A stretch of 64,000 bases of DNA from JABSSA01 sp039984715 (GTDB lineage: Bacteria; Pseudomonadota; Alphaproteobacteria; Rhodobacterales; Rhodobacteraceae), in contig JBDWUA010000020.1 of the NCBI GenBank assembly GCA_039984715.1, forward strand, positions 1 to 64,000, written 5' to 3'. Under the pieces are notes generated by a model that saw only the letters and a program-made list of their open reading frames with translations, searched no databases and was not told the origin of the DNA. Of the stretch, positions 25,513 to 34,455 are shown in pieces. Both the position numbers and the translations under genes were made by a program. Positions within the stretch are counted from its first letter, which is position 1. The number at the start of each line of letters is the position of its first letter.

Positions 25513-26811
25513 TTGATCGTTCCTTTATTGCTCGTGACACCGGTCTCGGCATCTGACCTTGCATCCCTGCCCGCGCCCCTGACTGCATCAGACTTTCTTC
25601 AGTTTGATCCTAAACAAGCCGCCTTGGGTCACAAGCTTTTCTATGACCCGATCTTATCTGGCAATCGAAATATTTCATGCGCGCATTGTCATCATCCGGA
25701 TCACGGAACTGGGGATGGGCTGTCATTGGGTATTGGCGAAGGTGGTTCAGGGCTGGGCACGAAACGCACCGCCGGAACAGGGGACGCCAAAATTCGCAAA
25801 CGCATCCCGCGCAATGCGCCGGGGCTTTGGAACTTGGCCGCGCGCGATATCCATACGATGTTCCATGACGGGCGTCTGTCAATTTCCGACCGCTATGAAA
25901 ACGGCTTTGACAGCCCTGCCGAAGAATGGCTGCCCACTGGGTTCAACTCACTTTTGGCCGCGCAGGCTGTGTTTCCACTGATTGCGCAATTCGAAATGGC
26001 TGGGAACCCTGCCGAAAACGAAATCATCGGCGCGGTCCATGATCGGGTCGACAAAGCGTGGCCAATTATTGCAAAACGCGTACGGATCAGCGGTGATTAT
26101 GGCGTCGAATTTGTGGATGCGTTTGCGCATATCCAATCCCCCGAACAGGTGTCGATTGTCGAGATCGTAAATGCATTGGCTGCGTTCATGGCTGCGGAAT
26201 GGACCAGCTTTGACAGCCCCTATGATCAATATATTGCGGGGAACCTAAACGCATTGAATGCGTCTGAAACCCGCGGGCTAAAGCTGTTCTTTGGCACAGG
26301 CGGGTGTTCCGAGTGTCACTCTGGCAAACTGTTGAGTGATCAGAAATTCCATGCGTTGACCTTGCCGCCTTTCGGTCCCGGTCGCACTCGTATGTTTGAT
26401 CCTTATGCCCGCGATGTCGGACGTATGGGGGAAACGGATCGTATTGAGGACGCGTATCGGTTTCGCACGCCCATGTTGCGTAATGTTGCGTTGACCGGGC
26501 CCTATGGCCACAATGGCGCGTTCCCAACCCTTGAAGCGATGATCAAACACCATTTGGATCCTGTGGCCAGCTTTCAAGCTTGGCGACCTGCGAAGGCGCA
26601 ATTGCCAGACGCGCCTTGGTTGGCGGCCACGGATTTCATCATCTGGCAAGACAGTCGGGAAATGCAACGGCAAAGCCGTGTGCGAGACGTTCATATAAAA
26701 CAAATGCGCGATGACGAGGTGGCAGATCTGGTCGCGTTCATGCACGCGTTAACCGGCACAGATAGCATCGCCAAACCTACGTTCGGTGTCCCAAAAGGTT
26801 TTCGCCCTTAG
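25513..26811 (+). CDS. Di-heme cytochrome c peroxidase / MauG-like protein
   Basis: About 432 residues, exported (signal IVPLLLVTPVSA). It has two heme c sites, CAHCH at about residues 56-60 and CSECH at about 265-269, in the layout of bacterial cytochrome c peroxidases and MauG. The start is assigned as TTG 25513, directly abutting the divergent Sel1 start; GTG 25534 is an alternative that would trim the signal peptide. MauG relatives modify other proteins, whereas Ccp relatives reduce H2O2. I cannot decide between these. It is followed within 50 bases by the PLP lyase, suggesting one operon to 30693. Confidence 0.85.
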   Translation: MIVPLLLVTPVSASDLASLPAPLTASDFLQFDPKQAALGHKLFYDPILSGNRNISCAHCHHPDHGTGDGLSLGIGEGGSGLGTKRTAGTGDAKIRKRIPRNAPGLWNLAARDIHTMFHDGRLSISDRYENGFDSPAEEWLPTGFNSLLAAQAVFPLIAQFEMAGNPAENEIIGAVHDRVDKAWPIIAKRVRISGDYGVEFVDAFAHIQSPEQVSIVEIVNALAAFMAAEWTSFDSPYDQYIAGNLNALNASETRGLKLFFGTGGCSECHSGKLLSDQKFHALTLPPFGPGRTRMFDPYARDVGRMGETDRIEDAYRFRTPMLRNVALTGPYGHNGAFPTLEAMIKHHLDPVASFQAWRPAKAQLPDAPWLAATDFIIWQDSREMQRQSRVRDVHIKQMRDDEVADLVAFMHALTGTDSIAKPTFGVPKGFRP

Positions 26812-26861
26812 CGTCATTCAGGTGATTGACCAAAGGGCCACGAACGCGCACCTTGCCCACC

Positions 26862-27902
26862 ATGAGACATCTTAAAAACCCTTATGTTGGCACTGGTCTG
26901 ACCTGTCCAGACCTTGCCCAAGCGCCATGGCCAAGCACCGACAAAGACGCCGCCTTGGCGTTGTTGTCCCGTTGCCCGAAAGCGGGTCAGACACCGCTGA
27001 TTAACGCGACATCCGTTGCCAGCGATCTAGGGGTGGATAGCGTCACACTCAAGGATGAACGCTCCAGAATGGGTCTGGGTAGCTTTAAGGCATTGGGAGC
27101 CGCCTATGTTATTGCGTGTGATGCGCAAGATGGTCACGCGGCAGGTCAGACTTATGTGACAGCCAGTGCAGGAAATCATGGCCTGTCAGTGGCCGCAGGT
27201 GCCGCAGCTTTTGGCGCGAAATCAATTGTGTATCTGTCCAAGCATGTCCCAGAAGCCTTTGCCGACAGGTTGCGTTCTGAGGGGGCACAGGTCGAACGCG
27301 CTGGTGAAACCTACGAAGACAGCATGGAAGCGGCGGCACAAGCTGCGACTCAACACGGCGATGTTTTATTGTCTGACAGTTCGTGGCCCGGATATTACAC
27401 GCGGCCACATCGATTGATGGAAGGGTATCTGGCATTGATGTCAGAAGTCTTTTCGCAAATCGACCGCCCGCCAACACATATATTCCTACAAGCGGGAGTG
27501 GGCGGCCTTGCTGGTGCGGCCGCAGCTGTGGCCCGCGAAGAATGGGGTTCGCACGTTCGGATCGTGGTCGTAGAACCAGAAGAAGCCCCTGCCCTGATCG
27601 ACTCTGTCCAAGCAGGCCAGCCGGTTGTCGCTAAGGGTCAAGTGTCCCAAATGGGGCGGTTGGATTGCAAAGAACCCTCGCTTATCGCGCTCAAGGGCTT
27701 GTCTCGGGATGCCAATGACTTTGTGACGATTTCCGAGGACCAAGGGGCTACAGGCGCTGAATACGTGAAACGGAATGGTTGGGCATCAACACCATCTGGC
27801 GCGGCAGGTGTCGCGGCTGCGTTGTGTGCGGACAAAGCCACGCTTGGACTTGATCAAACATCCCGCGTCCTGTGTATTCTCAGCGAAGGCCCCGAAACAT
27901 GA
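26862..27902 (+). CDS. Diaminopropionate ammonia-lyase-like PLP enzyme
   Basis: About 346 residues, fold-type II PLP enzyme (threonine dehydratase superfamily). The PLP lysine is in LGSFKALGAAYV, after the KDERSRMG loop. TASAGNHGLSVAAGAAAFGA is the phosphate/substrate loop region, and QAGVGGLAGAAAAVA is the glycine-rich PLP-phosphate site. The KDER..GLGSFKALG pattern resembles diaminopropionate ammonia-lyase (DpaL), although several related dehydratases share it. Start ATG 26862 is chosen over TTG 26826, without a clear ribosome site. The stop overlaps the start of the small next gene. Confidence 0.8.
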   Translation: MRHLKNPYVGTGLTCPDLAQAPWPSTDKDAALALLSRCPKAGQTPLINATSVASDLGVDSVTLKDERSRMGLGSFKALGAAYVIACDAQDGHAAGQTYVTASAGNHGLSVAAGAAAFGAKSIVYLSKHVPEAFADRLRSEGAQVERAGETYEDSMEAAAQAATQHGDVLLSDSSWPGYYTRPHRLMEGYLALMSEVFSQIDRPPTHIFLQAGVGGLAGAAAAVAREEWGSHVRIVVVEPEEAPALIDSVQAGQPVVAKGQVSQMGRLDCKEPSLIALKGLSRDANDFVTISEDQGATGAEYVKRNGWASTPSGAAGVAAALCADKATLGLDQTSRVLCILSEGPET

Positions 27903-28147
27903 TGTGTCATGCTTATGGATTTTTGGATCATAGTTTTCACCCATGCGTGACGGCTGCCCCGAAACGGGTGAAAAAGCCCGATCTGGACACATTGTTCCAA
28001 TCTCTGCCAGAGGGTGCAAACGTATCTAACGCCAGCATTTTGCCATTTCCGAATGCGGGGCAATACATAAATCCCACGGTGCCCCCAAACGAGGCGCGAC
28101 CTCATTCTTATATTGCCGCGGATGCGTTGCCCCTGTCGGAGCTTTGA
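27899..28147 (+). CDS. Small hypothetical protein coupled to the PLP lyase
   Basis: An 82-residue reading frame whose ATG overlaps the preceding stop (ATGA) and which ends 4 bases before the next gene. Spacing of this kind is typical of real operon genes. The sequence is hydrophilic and proline-rich, with no signal peptide or helix; landmarks are KRVKKPDLDTLFQSLPEGA and a tail with AGQYINPTVPPNEARPHSY. I recognise no family. It could be a small accessory protein, or a remnant of a larger gene. Confidence 0.5.
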   Translation: MMCHAYGFLDHSFHPCVTAAPKRVKKPDLDTLFQSLPEGANVSNASILPFPNAGQYINPTVPPNEARPHSYIAADALPLSEL

Positions 28148-28151
28148 GCCG

Positions 28152-28892
28152 ATGCGGTTTGACTACACTCTTCAGCAGGACGACCGCGCCCAAGTTGGCC
28201 TGATCGTGCTGCAAGCCGACGAAACCGTCGAGGATGACTTTCGCACTCTTCTGCCCGCTTCTTTGAATGTATTGGTCAATCGGGTGCCGTCCGGACTGGA
28301 CGTGACCCCTGCAACACTCAAAGAAACGGCAAGCCATTTGACCCAAGCCGCGCGTCTCTTTCCGCAAGGGCTGTCCTTTGACGCCGTGGGTTTTGCCTGC
28401 ACATCTGCATCCGCTCAGATCGGCAGCGAAGCGGTTGCAGACACAGTGCGACGCGGCACTGAAACGGCACATGTTAGCAATCCGCTCTCCGCTTTAATTA
28501 CCGCATGCAAGGCATTGAATATAAGCCGGTTGGCTCTTTTGTCACCGTACGTGGAAAGCGTTTCAGAACAATTGCGCGCCACACTCCAAAGCGCAGGTAT
28601 CGCGACCCCCGTTTTCGGAACCTTCGCCGAAGCCGAAGAGGCTCGGGTCGCACGCATTTCCGCGGATTCAATTGAACACGCCACACGGACCCTTTGCCAA
28701 GACGCGCCTGTCGATGGAGTGTTTCTCTCCTGTACGAACCTACGTACGCTGTCAGTGTTAAAGTCACTTGGCACAGATCTGCAATTGCCTGTTCTGTCCA
28801 GCAATCTGGTTCTGGCATGGCATCTATGGCACTTGGCACAACCTGAAACGGCCCCACAAAGCCCGTTGGATATGACGCCACACAGCTTGTGA
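28152..28892 (+). CDS. Asp/Glu racemase-fold enzyme (maleate isomerase / EutA-like)
   Basis: About 246 residues. The paired catalytic cysteines of the Asp/Glu racemase superfamily are visible: FACTSASAQIG in the first half and FLSCTNLRTL in the second. The family includes maleate cis-trans isomerase, arylmalonate decarboxylase and the EutA protein of ectoine use. Start MRFDYTLQQDD at 28152 sits 4 bases after the small gene. Operon partners suggest amino-acid or dicarboxylate chemistry. The exact reaction is unknown. Confidence 0.8.
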   Translation: MRFDYTLQQDDRAQVGLIVLQADETVEDDFRTLLPASLNVLVNRVPSGLDVTPATLKETASHLTQAARLFPQGLSFDAVGFACTSASAQIGSEAVADTVRRGTETAHVSNPLSALITACKALNISRLALLSPYVESVSEQLRATLQSAGIATPVFGTFAEAEEARVARISADSIEHATRTLCQDAPVDGVFLSCTNLRTLSVLKSLGTDLQLPVLSSNLVLAWHLWHLAQPETAPQSPLDMTPHSL

Positions 28893-28911
28893 CGAACACA
28901 AGGGAACACTT

Positions 28912-30693
28912 ATGGAATTTCTGACCCGTCCCGACATCACCGGCACCTTTGGCGTTGCAACATCGACCCACTGGATCGCTTCGGCTGTTGGCATGCGCAT
29001 ATTGGAAATCGGTGGAAATGCCTTTGATGCCGGGGCTGCGATGGGGTTTGTGTTGCACGTTGTGGAACCACATTTGAATGGGCCACTCGGGGATATGCCC
29101 GCCTTGATCAAGCCTGCGGGTGATGCCGTTCCGACGATGGTATGTGGGCAAGGCACAGCGCCCGCGCGCGCGACAATCGACCATTACAAGGATCAAGGGT
29201 TGGATCTTATCCCCGGAACGGGGCTGTTGGCGACGGTCATTCCGGGTGCGTTTGATGCATGGATGTTGATCCTGCGCGATCACGGCACGTTGCCACTGCG
29301 CAGTATTTTGGAACCCGCCATCTATTACGCGCGATCAGGACATCCCTTGTTGCCACGGGTCGCCAACACAATCGCCAACCTTGCACCGTTCTTTCAGGAT
29401 GAATGGCCTACATCCTTTGACACTTGGTTGCCCGGTGGCGTGGCACCAGAAGCAAGTAGATTGTTCTGCAATCCGGTTTTGGCAGACACTTGGGAACGGC
29501 TTTTATCCGAGGTCGAACACAAATCAGACCGCGCAGACCAAATACAACACGCACGGGACGTATTTTATCGCGGATTTGTGGCCGAACACATTGATACGTG
29601 GATGAATTCCGCCTGCGTAATAGACGCCACAGGCGAGCGGCGCAAAGGCGTGCTGAGTGGCGACGATATGGCAAATTGGTCGGCGACTTTTGAACGGCCA
29701 TTGTCAACGGAATATCATGGCTGGACCGTCTGGAAGGGCGGCGCCTGGACACAAGGCCCAAGCCTGTTGCAATCATTAAACATCCTGTCCCGGTGTTCAT
29801 TGAACAACACAAGCGACGCGGATTTTGTGCACACTGTCACCGAAACCATAAAGCTCGCCTTCGCGGATCGTGAGGCATATTACGGTGACCCAGATCATAT
29901 TGACCTGCCGATGGAGCTGTTGTTATCCACTGAATACGCTGATGCTCGGCGAAACCTGATCGGTGCAAATGCGTCCCTTGAACAACGCCCCGGACACGTG
30001 CCCGGTTTCGAATACTGCGCCCAAGCCGCCATTGAACGTGCAGCACGGCCAAGCCCCGCGGCCAACGCGGTGGGGGCTGGAGAACCGACGATGGCACACC
30101 TAACTGAACGGCGCGGTGATACCGTGCATTTGGATGTGATTGATCGATGGGGCAACATGATTTCTGCAACCCCGTCAGGTGGTTGGCTGCAATCATCGCC
30201 AACTGTTCCAGGCCTTGGCATGCCTTTGAACACGCGCGCACAGATGTTCTGGTTAGATTCCGGATTGCCCACATCCCTTGCACCGGGCCGCCGCCCCCGC
30301 ACGACACTGTCGCCAAGCATGGCCTATAACCCAGATCAAACTTTGGCATTTGGAACACCGGGCGGGGATCAACAGGATCAATGGCAACTGATCTATCTGC
30401 TGCGGCTCATACATTCTGGCATGGGGTTACAGGCCGCATTAGAAGCACCGCTGTTTCACACCAGCCATTTCCAAAGCTCGTTTTACCCACGCGCGGCACG
30501 TCCGGCCCACTTAATGGTCGAACCCGCATTGGGGACTGACGTTATTTCAAATCTGCGGACACGCGGACATGACGTCGAAATCTCTGATGCATGGAGCGTT
30601 GGACGACTGACCGCTGCGGCGCGCCGTTCCGATGGTCTGCTTAACGCGGCGGCCACCCCGCGTTTGATGCAAGCCTATGCCGTTGGCCGTTAA
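28912..30693 (+). CDS. Gamma-glutamyltransferase family protein (Ntn hydrolase)
   Basis: A 593-residue gamma-glutamyltransferase homologue. The large-subunit start shows ATSTHWIASAVGMRILEIGGNAFDAGAAM, which is family-typical. The self-cleavage/catalytic threonine is expected in RRGDTVHLDVIDRWGN. A small-subunit motif is FGTPGGDQQDQWQ. No signal peptide is seen, unlike secreted GGTs, so it may act in the cytoplasm. GGAAC precedes the ATG. It ends the MauG/lyase/racemase operon. A cephalosporin-acylase-type amidase role is possible. Confidence 0.87.
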   Translation: MEFLTRPDITGTFGVATSTHWIASAVGMRILEIGGNAFDAGAAMGFVLHVVEPHLNGPLGDMPALIKPAGDAVPTMVCGQGTAPARATIDHYKDQGLDLIPGTGLLATVIPGAFDAWMLILRDHGTLPLRSILEPAIYYARSGHPLLPRVANTIANLAPFFQDEWPTSFDTWLPGGVAPEASRLFCNPVLADTWERLLSEVEHKSDRADQIQHARDVFYRGFVAEHIDTWMNSACVIDATGERRKGVLSGDDMANWSATFERPLSTEYHGWTVWKGGAWTQGPSLLQSLNILSRCSLNNTSDADFVHTVTETIKLAFADREAYYGDPDHIDLPMELLLSTEYADARRNLIGANASLEQRPGHVPGFEYCAQAAIERAARPSPAANAVGAGEPTMAHLTERRGDTVHLDVIDRWGNMISATPSGGWLQSSPTVPGLGMPLNTRAQMFWLDSGLPTSLAPGRRPRTTLSPSMAYNPDQTLAFGTPGGDQQDQWQLIYLLRLIHSGMGLQAALEAPLFHTSHFQSSFYPRAARPAHLMVEPALGTDVISNLRTRGHDVEISDAWSVGRLTAAARRSDGLLNAAATPRLMQAYAVGR

Positions 30694-30776
30694 AGAGATG
30701 TCTGTTTTGCAGCCAAGCGTTTACAAGCCCGTGTGGCCTTGCTAGTCATTCCTTAACGAACAGGAAAGACGACTTT

Positions 30777-30812
30777 ATGTTCCAGCGTCGATGGCGAGGC
30801 CAGTCCAACTGA
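30777..30812 (+). promoter_or_regulatory. Possible trp leader peptide (MFQRRWRGQSN)
   Basis: An 11-codon reading frame with AGGAAA about 9 bases before its ATG, containing one Trp codon (30792-30794). It lies 81 bases ahead of trpE(G) and just before two hairpins. A single Trp is weaker than the Trp runs of known leaders, so this is a candidate only. Confidence 0.4.
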
Positions 30813-30813
30813 A

Positions 30814-30879
30814 TGCGATGACTTTCATCGCACCGTCACGTATTTCCAATGTTTCCGAGCCGAATGGCTCAATTATTTT
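30814..30879 (+). promoter_or_regulatory. Candidate attenuator ahead of trpE(G)
   Basis: Hairpin 1 is TGCGATGA / TCATCGCA (30814-30832), an 8-pair stem. Hairpin 2 is GAGCC-GAAT-GGCTC (30857-30870), followed by the U-rich AATTATTTT. The order leader peptide, hairpin, terminator-like hairpin, structural gene matches transcription attenuation. The second stem is short, so it may be weak. Confidence 0.4.
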
Positions 30880-30893
30880 CGGGCTAAACTCAC

Positions 30894-33053
30894 ATGACTG
30901 ATCAGTCCTTTGTCACCAAAGGTGGCATTTCCATTGCGCGTCGCGAAGAAGATGCACCATTCCGATCCTCAAGCGAGGCCTTGGCCGCGCGGCTTGACCA
31001 ACATCACGGCGTCTTACTGGCCTCGAATTACGAATACCCCGGACGTTACAACCGTTGGGAATTTGGGTTTGCGGAACCGCCTTTGATGATCGAAAGCCGC
31101 GGGCGTCAGATGCGACTGCGAGCTTTGAACCCGCGCGGTGCAATCCTGTTGCAGATGATCCAGCCTGTTCTTGATGGTCTGGATGCAGTGGCCACAATGG
31201 ACGCGCAACCCGATGCGATTGAATTGACCATACGCACACCTGATCGCGTCCTGAACGAAGAAGACCGATCACGCGCACCATCCGTCTTTTCAATCCTGCG
31301 CGCTATTACCGATCTGTTTCACACGGACGAAGATTCCCATCTGGGGCTTTATGGCGCTTTCGGATATGATTTGGCGTTTCAATTTGAACCCATCGAATAC
31401 GTCCTTGAACGCCCGGCTGATCAACGTGATTTGGTTCTATTTTTGGCCGATGAGCTTTTGATCACAGACCATTATTCCACACGCGCCTATACGGTCAGCT
31501 ACGAGTTTTCCAAGGATGGTTTAAGCACGCAAGGTTTGGCGCGTGGTGGCAAGGCGGGCCCTTTCGTACAAGGTCCACAGGATGTGCCACGCGGCGATCA
31601 CAATCCCGGCGAATACGCAGAATTGGTGCGACAGGCCAAAGCCAGTTTCCGGCGTGGTGACTTGTTCGAAGTTGTGCCGGGTCAAGTATTCTATGAAGCT
31701 TGTAAAGACACCCCTTCGGCCATCTTTAAGCGTCTCAGCAAGATAAACCCGGCCCCGTTTGGGTTCATGATGAACCTAGGGGATCAGGAATATTTGGTTG
31801 GGGCATCACCTGAAATGTTTGTCCGCGTCACCGGGCGACGCGTGGAAACATGTCCGATATCGGGAACCATTAAGCGCGGCGCCGATGCCATTGAAGACAG
31901 TGAACAAATTCTGAAATTGCTGCAGTCAAAGAAAGACGAAAGCGAATTGACGATGTGTTCGGATGTCGATCGCAATGACAAAAGTCGCGTATGCGAACCC
32001 GGATCAGTCCGCGTCATTGGACGCCGCCAAATCGAAATGTATTCTCGGTTGATCCACACCGTTGACCACATCGAAGGATTGTTACGCGATGGCATGGACG
32101 CGTTTGACGCCTTCCTAAGCCACACATGGGCCGTCACAGTGACGGGTGCCCCAAAACTGTGGGCAATGCGCTTTATCGAGGCCCACGAGAAATCCACGCG
32201 ATTTTGGTATGGCGGCGCGATTGGTGCGGTTCAGTTCAACGGCGACATGAACACGGGCCTTACCTTGCGCACCATACGCATCAAAAACGGCGTGGCCGAA
32301 GTGCGCGCAGGCGCGACATTGCTGAACGACAGCGACCCTGACGACGAAGAGGCGGAAACAGAACTCAAGGCCTCGGCCATGCGCGCAGCGATCCGTGGCG
32401 ACACACGAAGCAACTCAGACAATAAGGACGCCTCGCGTCTGTCAGTTGGTAAGGGCAAAAAGGTCCTGTTGGTCGATCACGAAGACAGTTTCGTGCACAC
32501 ATTGGCCAATTACTTCCGCCAAACCGGGGCCAGCGTCATGACGACAAGGTCGCCTTTGGACCCTACCCTGTTGGACAAATTTGCACCCGATTTGGTGGTG
32601 CTGTCCCCCGGCCCCGGCAATCCGGCAGACTTTGATTGTCGCGCCACCATCGGACAGGTTCTTGATCGTAAAATTCCGATCTTTGGTGTGTGTCTGGGGC
32701 TTCAGGCGATTGCTGATTATTTTGGCGCAGAGCTGACGCAACTTGATGATCCCATGCATGGCAAACCATCCCGGATATCGGTACAGCACGCCGGCACAAT
32801 CTTTGCGGACCTTCCTGAGCAAATCACAATCGGGCGCTATCATTCCTTGCATGCGAAACCCGAGACATTGCCCAATGATCTGACAGTGACGGCCTTGACC
32901 GAGGATGGGGTGATCATGGGGCTTGAACATGAACATCACCCAATTGCAGCCGTGCAATTCCATCCAGAATCCATCATGTCATTGGGACAAGATGCAGGCA
33001 TCCGAATGATCGAAAACGCCGTAAGCCGATTGATTGAGCGAAGCAAAACGTAA
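30894..33053 (+). CDS. trpE(G): Anthranilate synthase, fused TrpE and TrpG
   Basis: A 719-residue fusion making anthranilate from chorismate and glutamine, the first step of tryptophan synthesis. The N-terminal ~510 residues are the synthase: CPISGTIKRGADAIEDSEQ, then DVDRNDKSRVCEPGSV and GGAIGAVQFNGDMNTGL. The C-terminal ~190 residues are a class I glutamine amidotransferase with nucleophile Cys in GVCLGLQAIADYFG and the HPESI His-Glu pair. Such fusions are known in rhizobia and relatives. It is monocistronic here, with a leader that may attenuate and a hairpin after the stop. Confidence 0.95.
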   Translation: MTDQSFVTKGGISIARREEDAPFRSSSEALAARLDQHHGVLLASNYEYPGRYNRWEFGFAEPPLMIESRGRQMRLRALNPRGAILLQMIQPVLDGLDAVATMDAQPDAIELTIRTPDRVLNEEDRSRAPSVFSILRAITDLFHTDEDSHLGLYGAFGYDLAFQFEPIEYVLERPADQRDLVLFLADELLITDHYSTRAYTVSYEFSKDGLSTQGLARGGKAGPFVQGPQDVPRGDHNPGEYAELVRQAKASFRRGDLFEVVPGQVFYEACKDTPSAIFKRLSKINPAPFGFMMNLGDQEYLVGASPEMFVRVTGRRVETCPISGTIKRGADAIEDSEQILKLLQSKKDESELTMCSDVDRNDKSRVCEPGSVRVIGRRQIEMYSRLIHTVDHIEGLLRDGMDAFDAFLSHTWAVTVTGAPKLWAMRFIEAHEKSTRFWYGGAIGAVQFNGDMNTGLTLRTIRIKNGVAEVRAGATLLNDSDPDDEEAETELKASAMRAAIRGDTRSNSDNKDASRLSVGKGKKVLLVDHEDSFVHTLANYFRQTGASVMTTRSPLDPTLLDKFAPDLVVLSPGPGNPADFDCRATIGQVLDRKIPIFGVCLGLQAIADYFGAELTQLDDPMHGKPSRISVQHAGTIFADLPEQITIGRYHSLHAKPETLPNDLTVTALTEDGVIMGLEHEHHPIAAVQFHPESIMSLGQDAGIRMIENAVSRLIERSKT

Positions 33054-33069
33054 CACAGCGATGTTTAAA

Positions 33070-33094
33070 GTGGCTCCGTGCGAAACGGGGCCAC
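33070..33094. terminator. Shared hairpin between convergent trpE(G) and membrane-protein gene
   Basis: GTGGCTCCG / CGGGGCCAC, a 9-pair stem with one G-U and a 7-base loop. On the minus strand it is followed by TTT, and on the plus strand by mixed sequence. It probably terminates the minus-strand gene and may protect the trpE(G) 3' end. Confidence 0.55.
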
Positions 33095-33099
33095 AGTCA

Positions 33100-33663
33100 T
33101 TATCGAGATGGCGAAAGAGACCAACTTCGCCGCCCTAAAACTGGCGCTGATAAAGGCGGGCCGACGAATTCCAGCCCATTCTTTTCGGCGAAATAGCCAA
33201 GCGCGAACAGCACATCATCAACATTTCCTTCGATCGACCATGTTCGGATGACCCTCTTAAGACCGTCTTTGGTATGAAATGCCAGCGTTGACGCACCCCG
33301 TGGCAGAATAATTACGCTAACTTCGGAAAATTCAGTCCAAGGTAACTTGGCTTTTGGCATAGCGCCCCACCCGGTGACGGAAATTTCGACCCCCGAGATA
33401 TCGACAACTATGGTGGACCAAGACCAAGGGAAATACCAAAACATCAGCGTCGCCGCGACGAAAAGCATCCCAATTCCCGAAAGTGCGGCGACAAAAACAT
33501 AATCGCGCGCGGGCGTCGCGTGATATCCGGCGAAGACAAGGTAAAGGTCTATAGCCAAGTAAAAGCATAGCAGCGCACCAGTTGAAGTAAGTAACATATA
33601 GGGCCAACCGACACCCTTATTTGCGGGACTGAAGTGGCTTGGGTTTGAATGCTCTTTGCGCAT
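33100..33663 (-). CDS. Small two-helix membrane protein, unknown function
   Basis: 187 residues. Two hydrophobic segments (YMLLTSTGALLCFYLAIDLY and the later FVAALSGIGMLFVAATLMFW) are followed by a soluble C-terminal part: VVDISGVEISVTGWGAM, then LPWTEFSEVSVIILPRGAS. The pattern of two helices then a beta-rich domain resembles PH-like membrane proteins, but I do not recognise a named family. It stands alone, convergent with trpE(G). Confidence 0.7.
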   Translation of the reverse strand: MRKEHSNPSHFSPANKGVGWPYMLLTSTGALLCFYLAIDLYLVFAGYHATPARDYVFVAALSGIGMLFVAATLMFWYFPWSWSTIVVDISGVEISVTGWGAMPKAKLPWTEFSEVSVIILPRGASTLAFHTKDGLKRVIRTWSIEGNVDDVLFALGYFAEKNGLEFVGPPLSAPVLGRRSWSLSPSR

Positions 33664-33864
33664 GGGTGAATGTCTAACCTATTTGGCGGATCAGACAAGA
33701 ATTGGCACCTAACCGACCATCAAAATAACCCTGCACAATAGGCCCATCACGATACAGGCAAGTTTTGCCCGGCCAAAGGGTTTACTTGCTTTGCCTGCAC
33801 AACAGTTCAAATGAAACCGGAAGATCAGGCAGTTTCTATTTCTAAAATTTCTGACCACTGCCGT

Positions 33865-34455
33865 TTATTGATCAAGCAAGCTTTGAACACGGCTTTGCAG
33901 TTTTGGAATGATTTCTGTTTCAAACCACGGATTTTGCTTAAGCCATCGGTTATTTCTGGGGCTTGGATGGGGCAGGATCAATTTTTGCGGCCAAACATCA
34001 CCCCAGGCTTTGACGGCATCAGTAACGGTACGTTTGCTGAAATCAGGCATGTGCCAATCGATGGCATACCTGCCAATAATCAAAGTAAGTTCAACGCCCT
34101 GCACTTCACTTAACACTTTGTTCCGCCAAGTCTTTGCGCATTCAGTTCGAGGAGGAAGGTCGCCGCCGGTTCCCGTGCCAGGGAAACAAAACCCCATTGG
34201 TACGATGGCAATTTTCTGGCTGTCGTAGAATGTATCTCTGGTGATCCCCAACCACGATCTTAGTCGATCGCCCGAAGGATCATCAAAAGGAATACCCTTA
34301 TTGTGCGTGATGCGCCCCGGTGCTTGCCCAACGATCAATAGCTTTGCAGTCGAGCTAAACTGGACAATCGGGCGCGGCCCCAAAGGTAGGTCAGTACAAA
34401 TTGTGCAGGACTGGATATCTTTCAACAAAGAAGAAGTGCGGGCCGTGTTTTCCAT
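33865..34455 (-). CDS. Uracil-DNA glycosylase family protein
   Basis: About 196 residues of the UDG superfamily. The active-site-type motif is LLIVGQAPGRITHNKGIPFDDPSG, followed by RLRSWLG. The second motif region is LILPHPSPRNNRWLKQNPWF, with the conserved HPSP. A paired CTICTDLPLG near the N-terminus could belong to an iron-sulfur site, though a four-cysteine set is not obvious. Start MENTARTSS at 34455 is chosen over 34485. The base specificity is unknown. Its 5' end abuts a decayed kinase gene. Confidence 0.82.
   Translation of the reverse strand: MENTARTSSLLKDIQSCTICTDLPLGPRPIVQFSSTAKLLIVGQAPGRITHNKGIPFDDPSGDRLRSWLGITRDTFYDSQKIAIVPMGFCFPGTGTGGDLPPRTECAKTWRNKVLSEVQGVELTLIIGRYAIDWHMPDFSKRTVTDAVKAWGDVWPQKLILPHPSPRNNRWLKQNPWFETEIIPKLQSRVQSLLDQ

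Noticed and set aside
26862..28892. Ectoine/hydroxyectoine utilisation genes (EutA/EutB)
   Set aside because: The racemase-fold and dehydratase-like proteins resemble that pair superficially, but the other ectoine genes (EutC, EutD, EutE, transporter) are absent, and the PLP enzyme fits DpaL better.
33664..33864. Possible small gene between the membrane-protein and UDG-family genes
   Set aside because: Only short frames without ribosome sites or protein character; left as an unassigned spacer.
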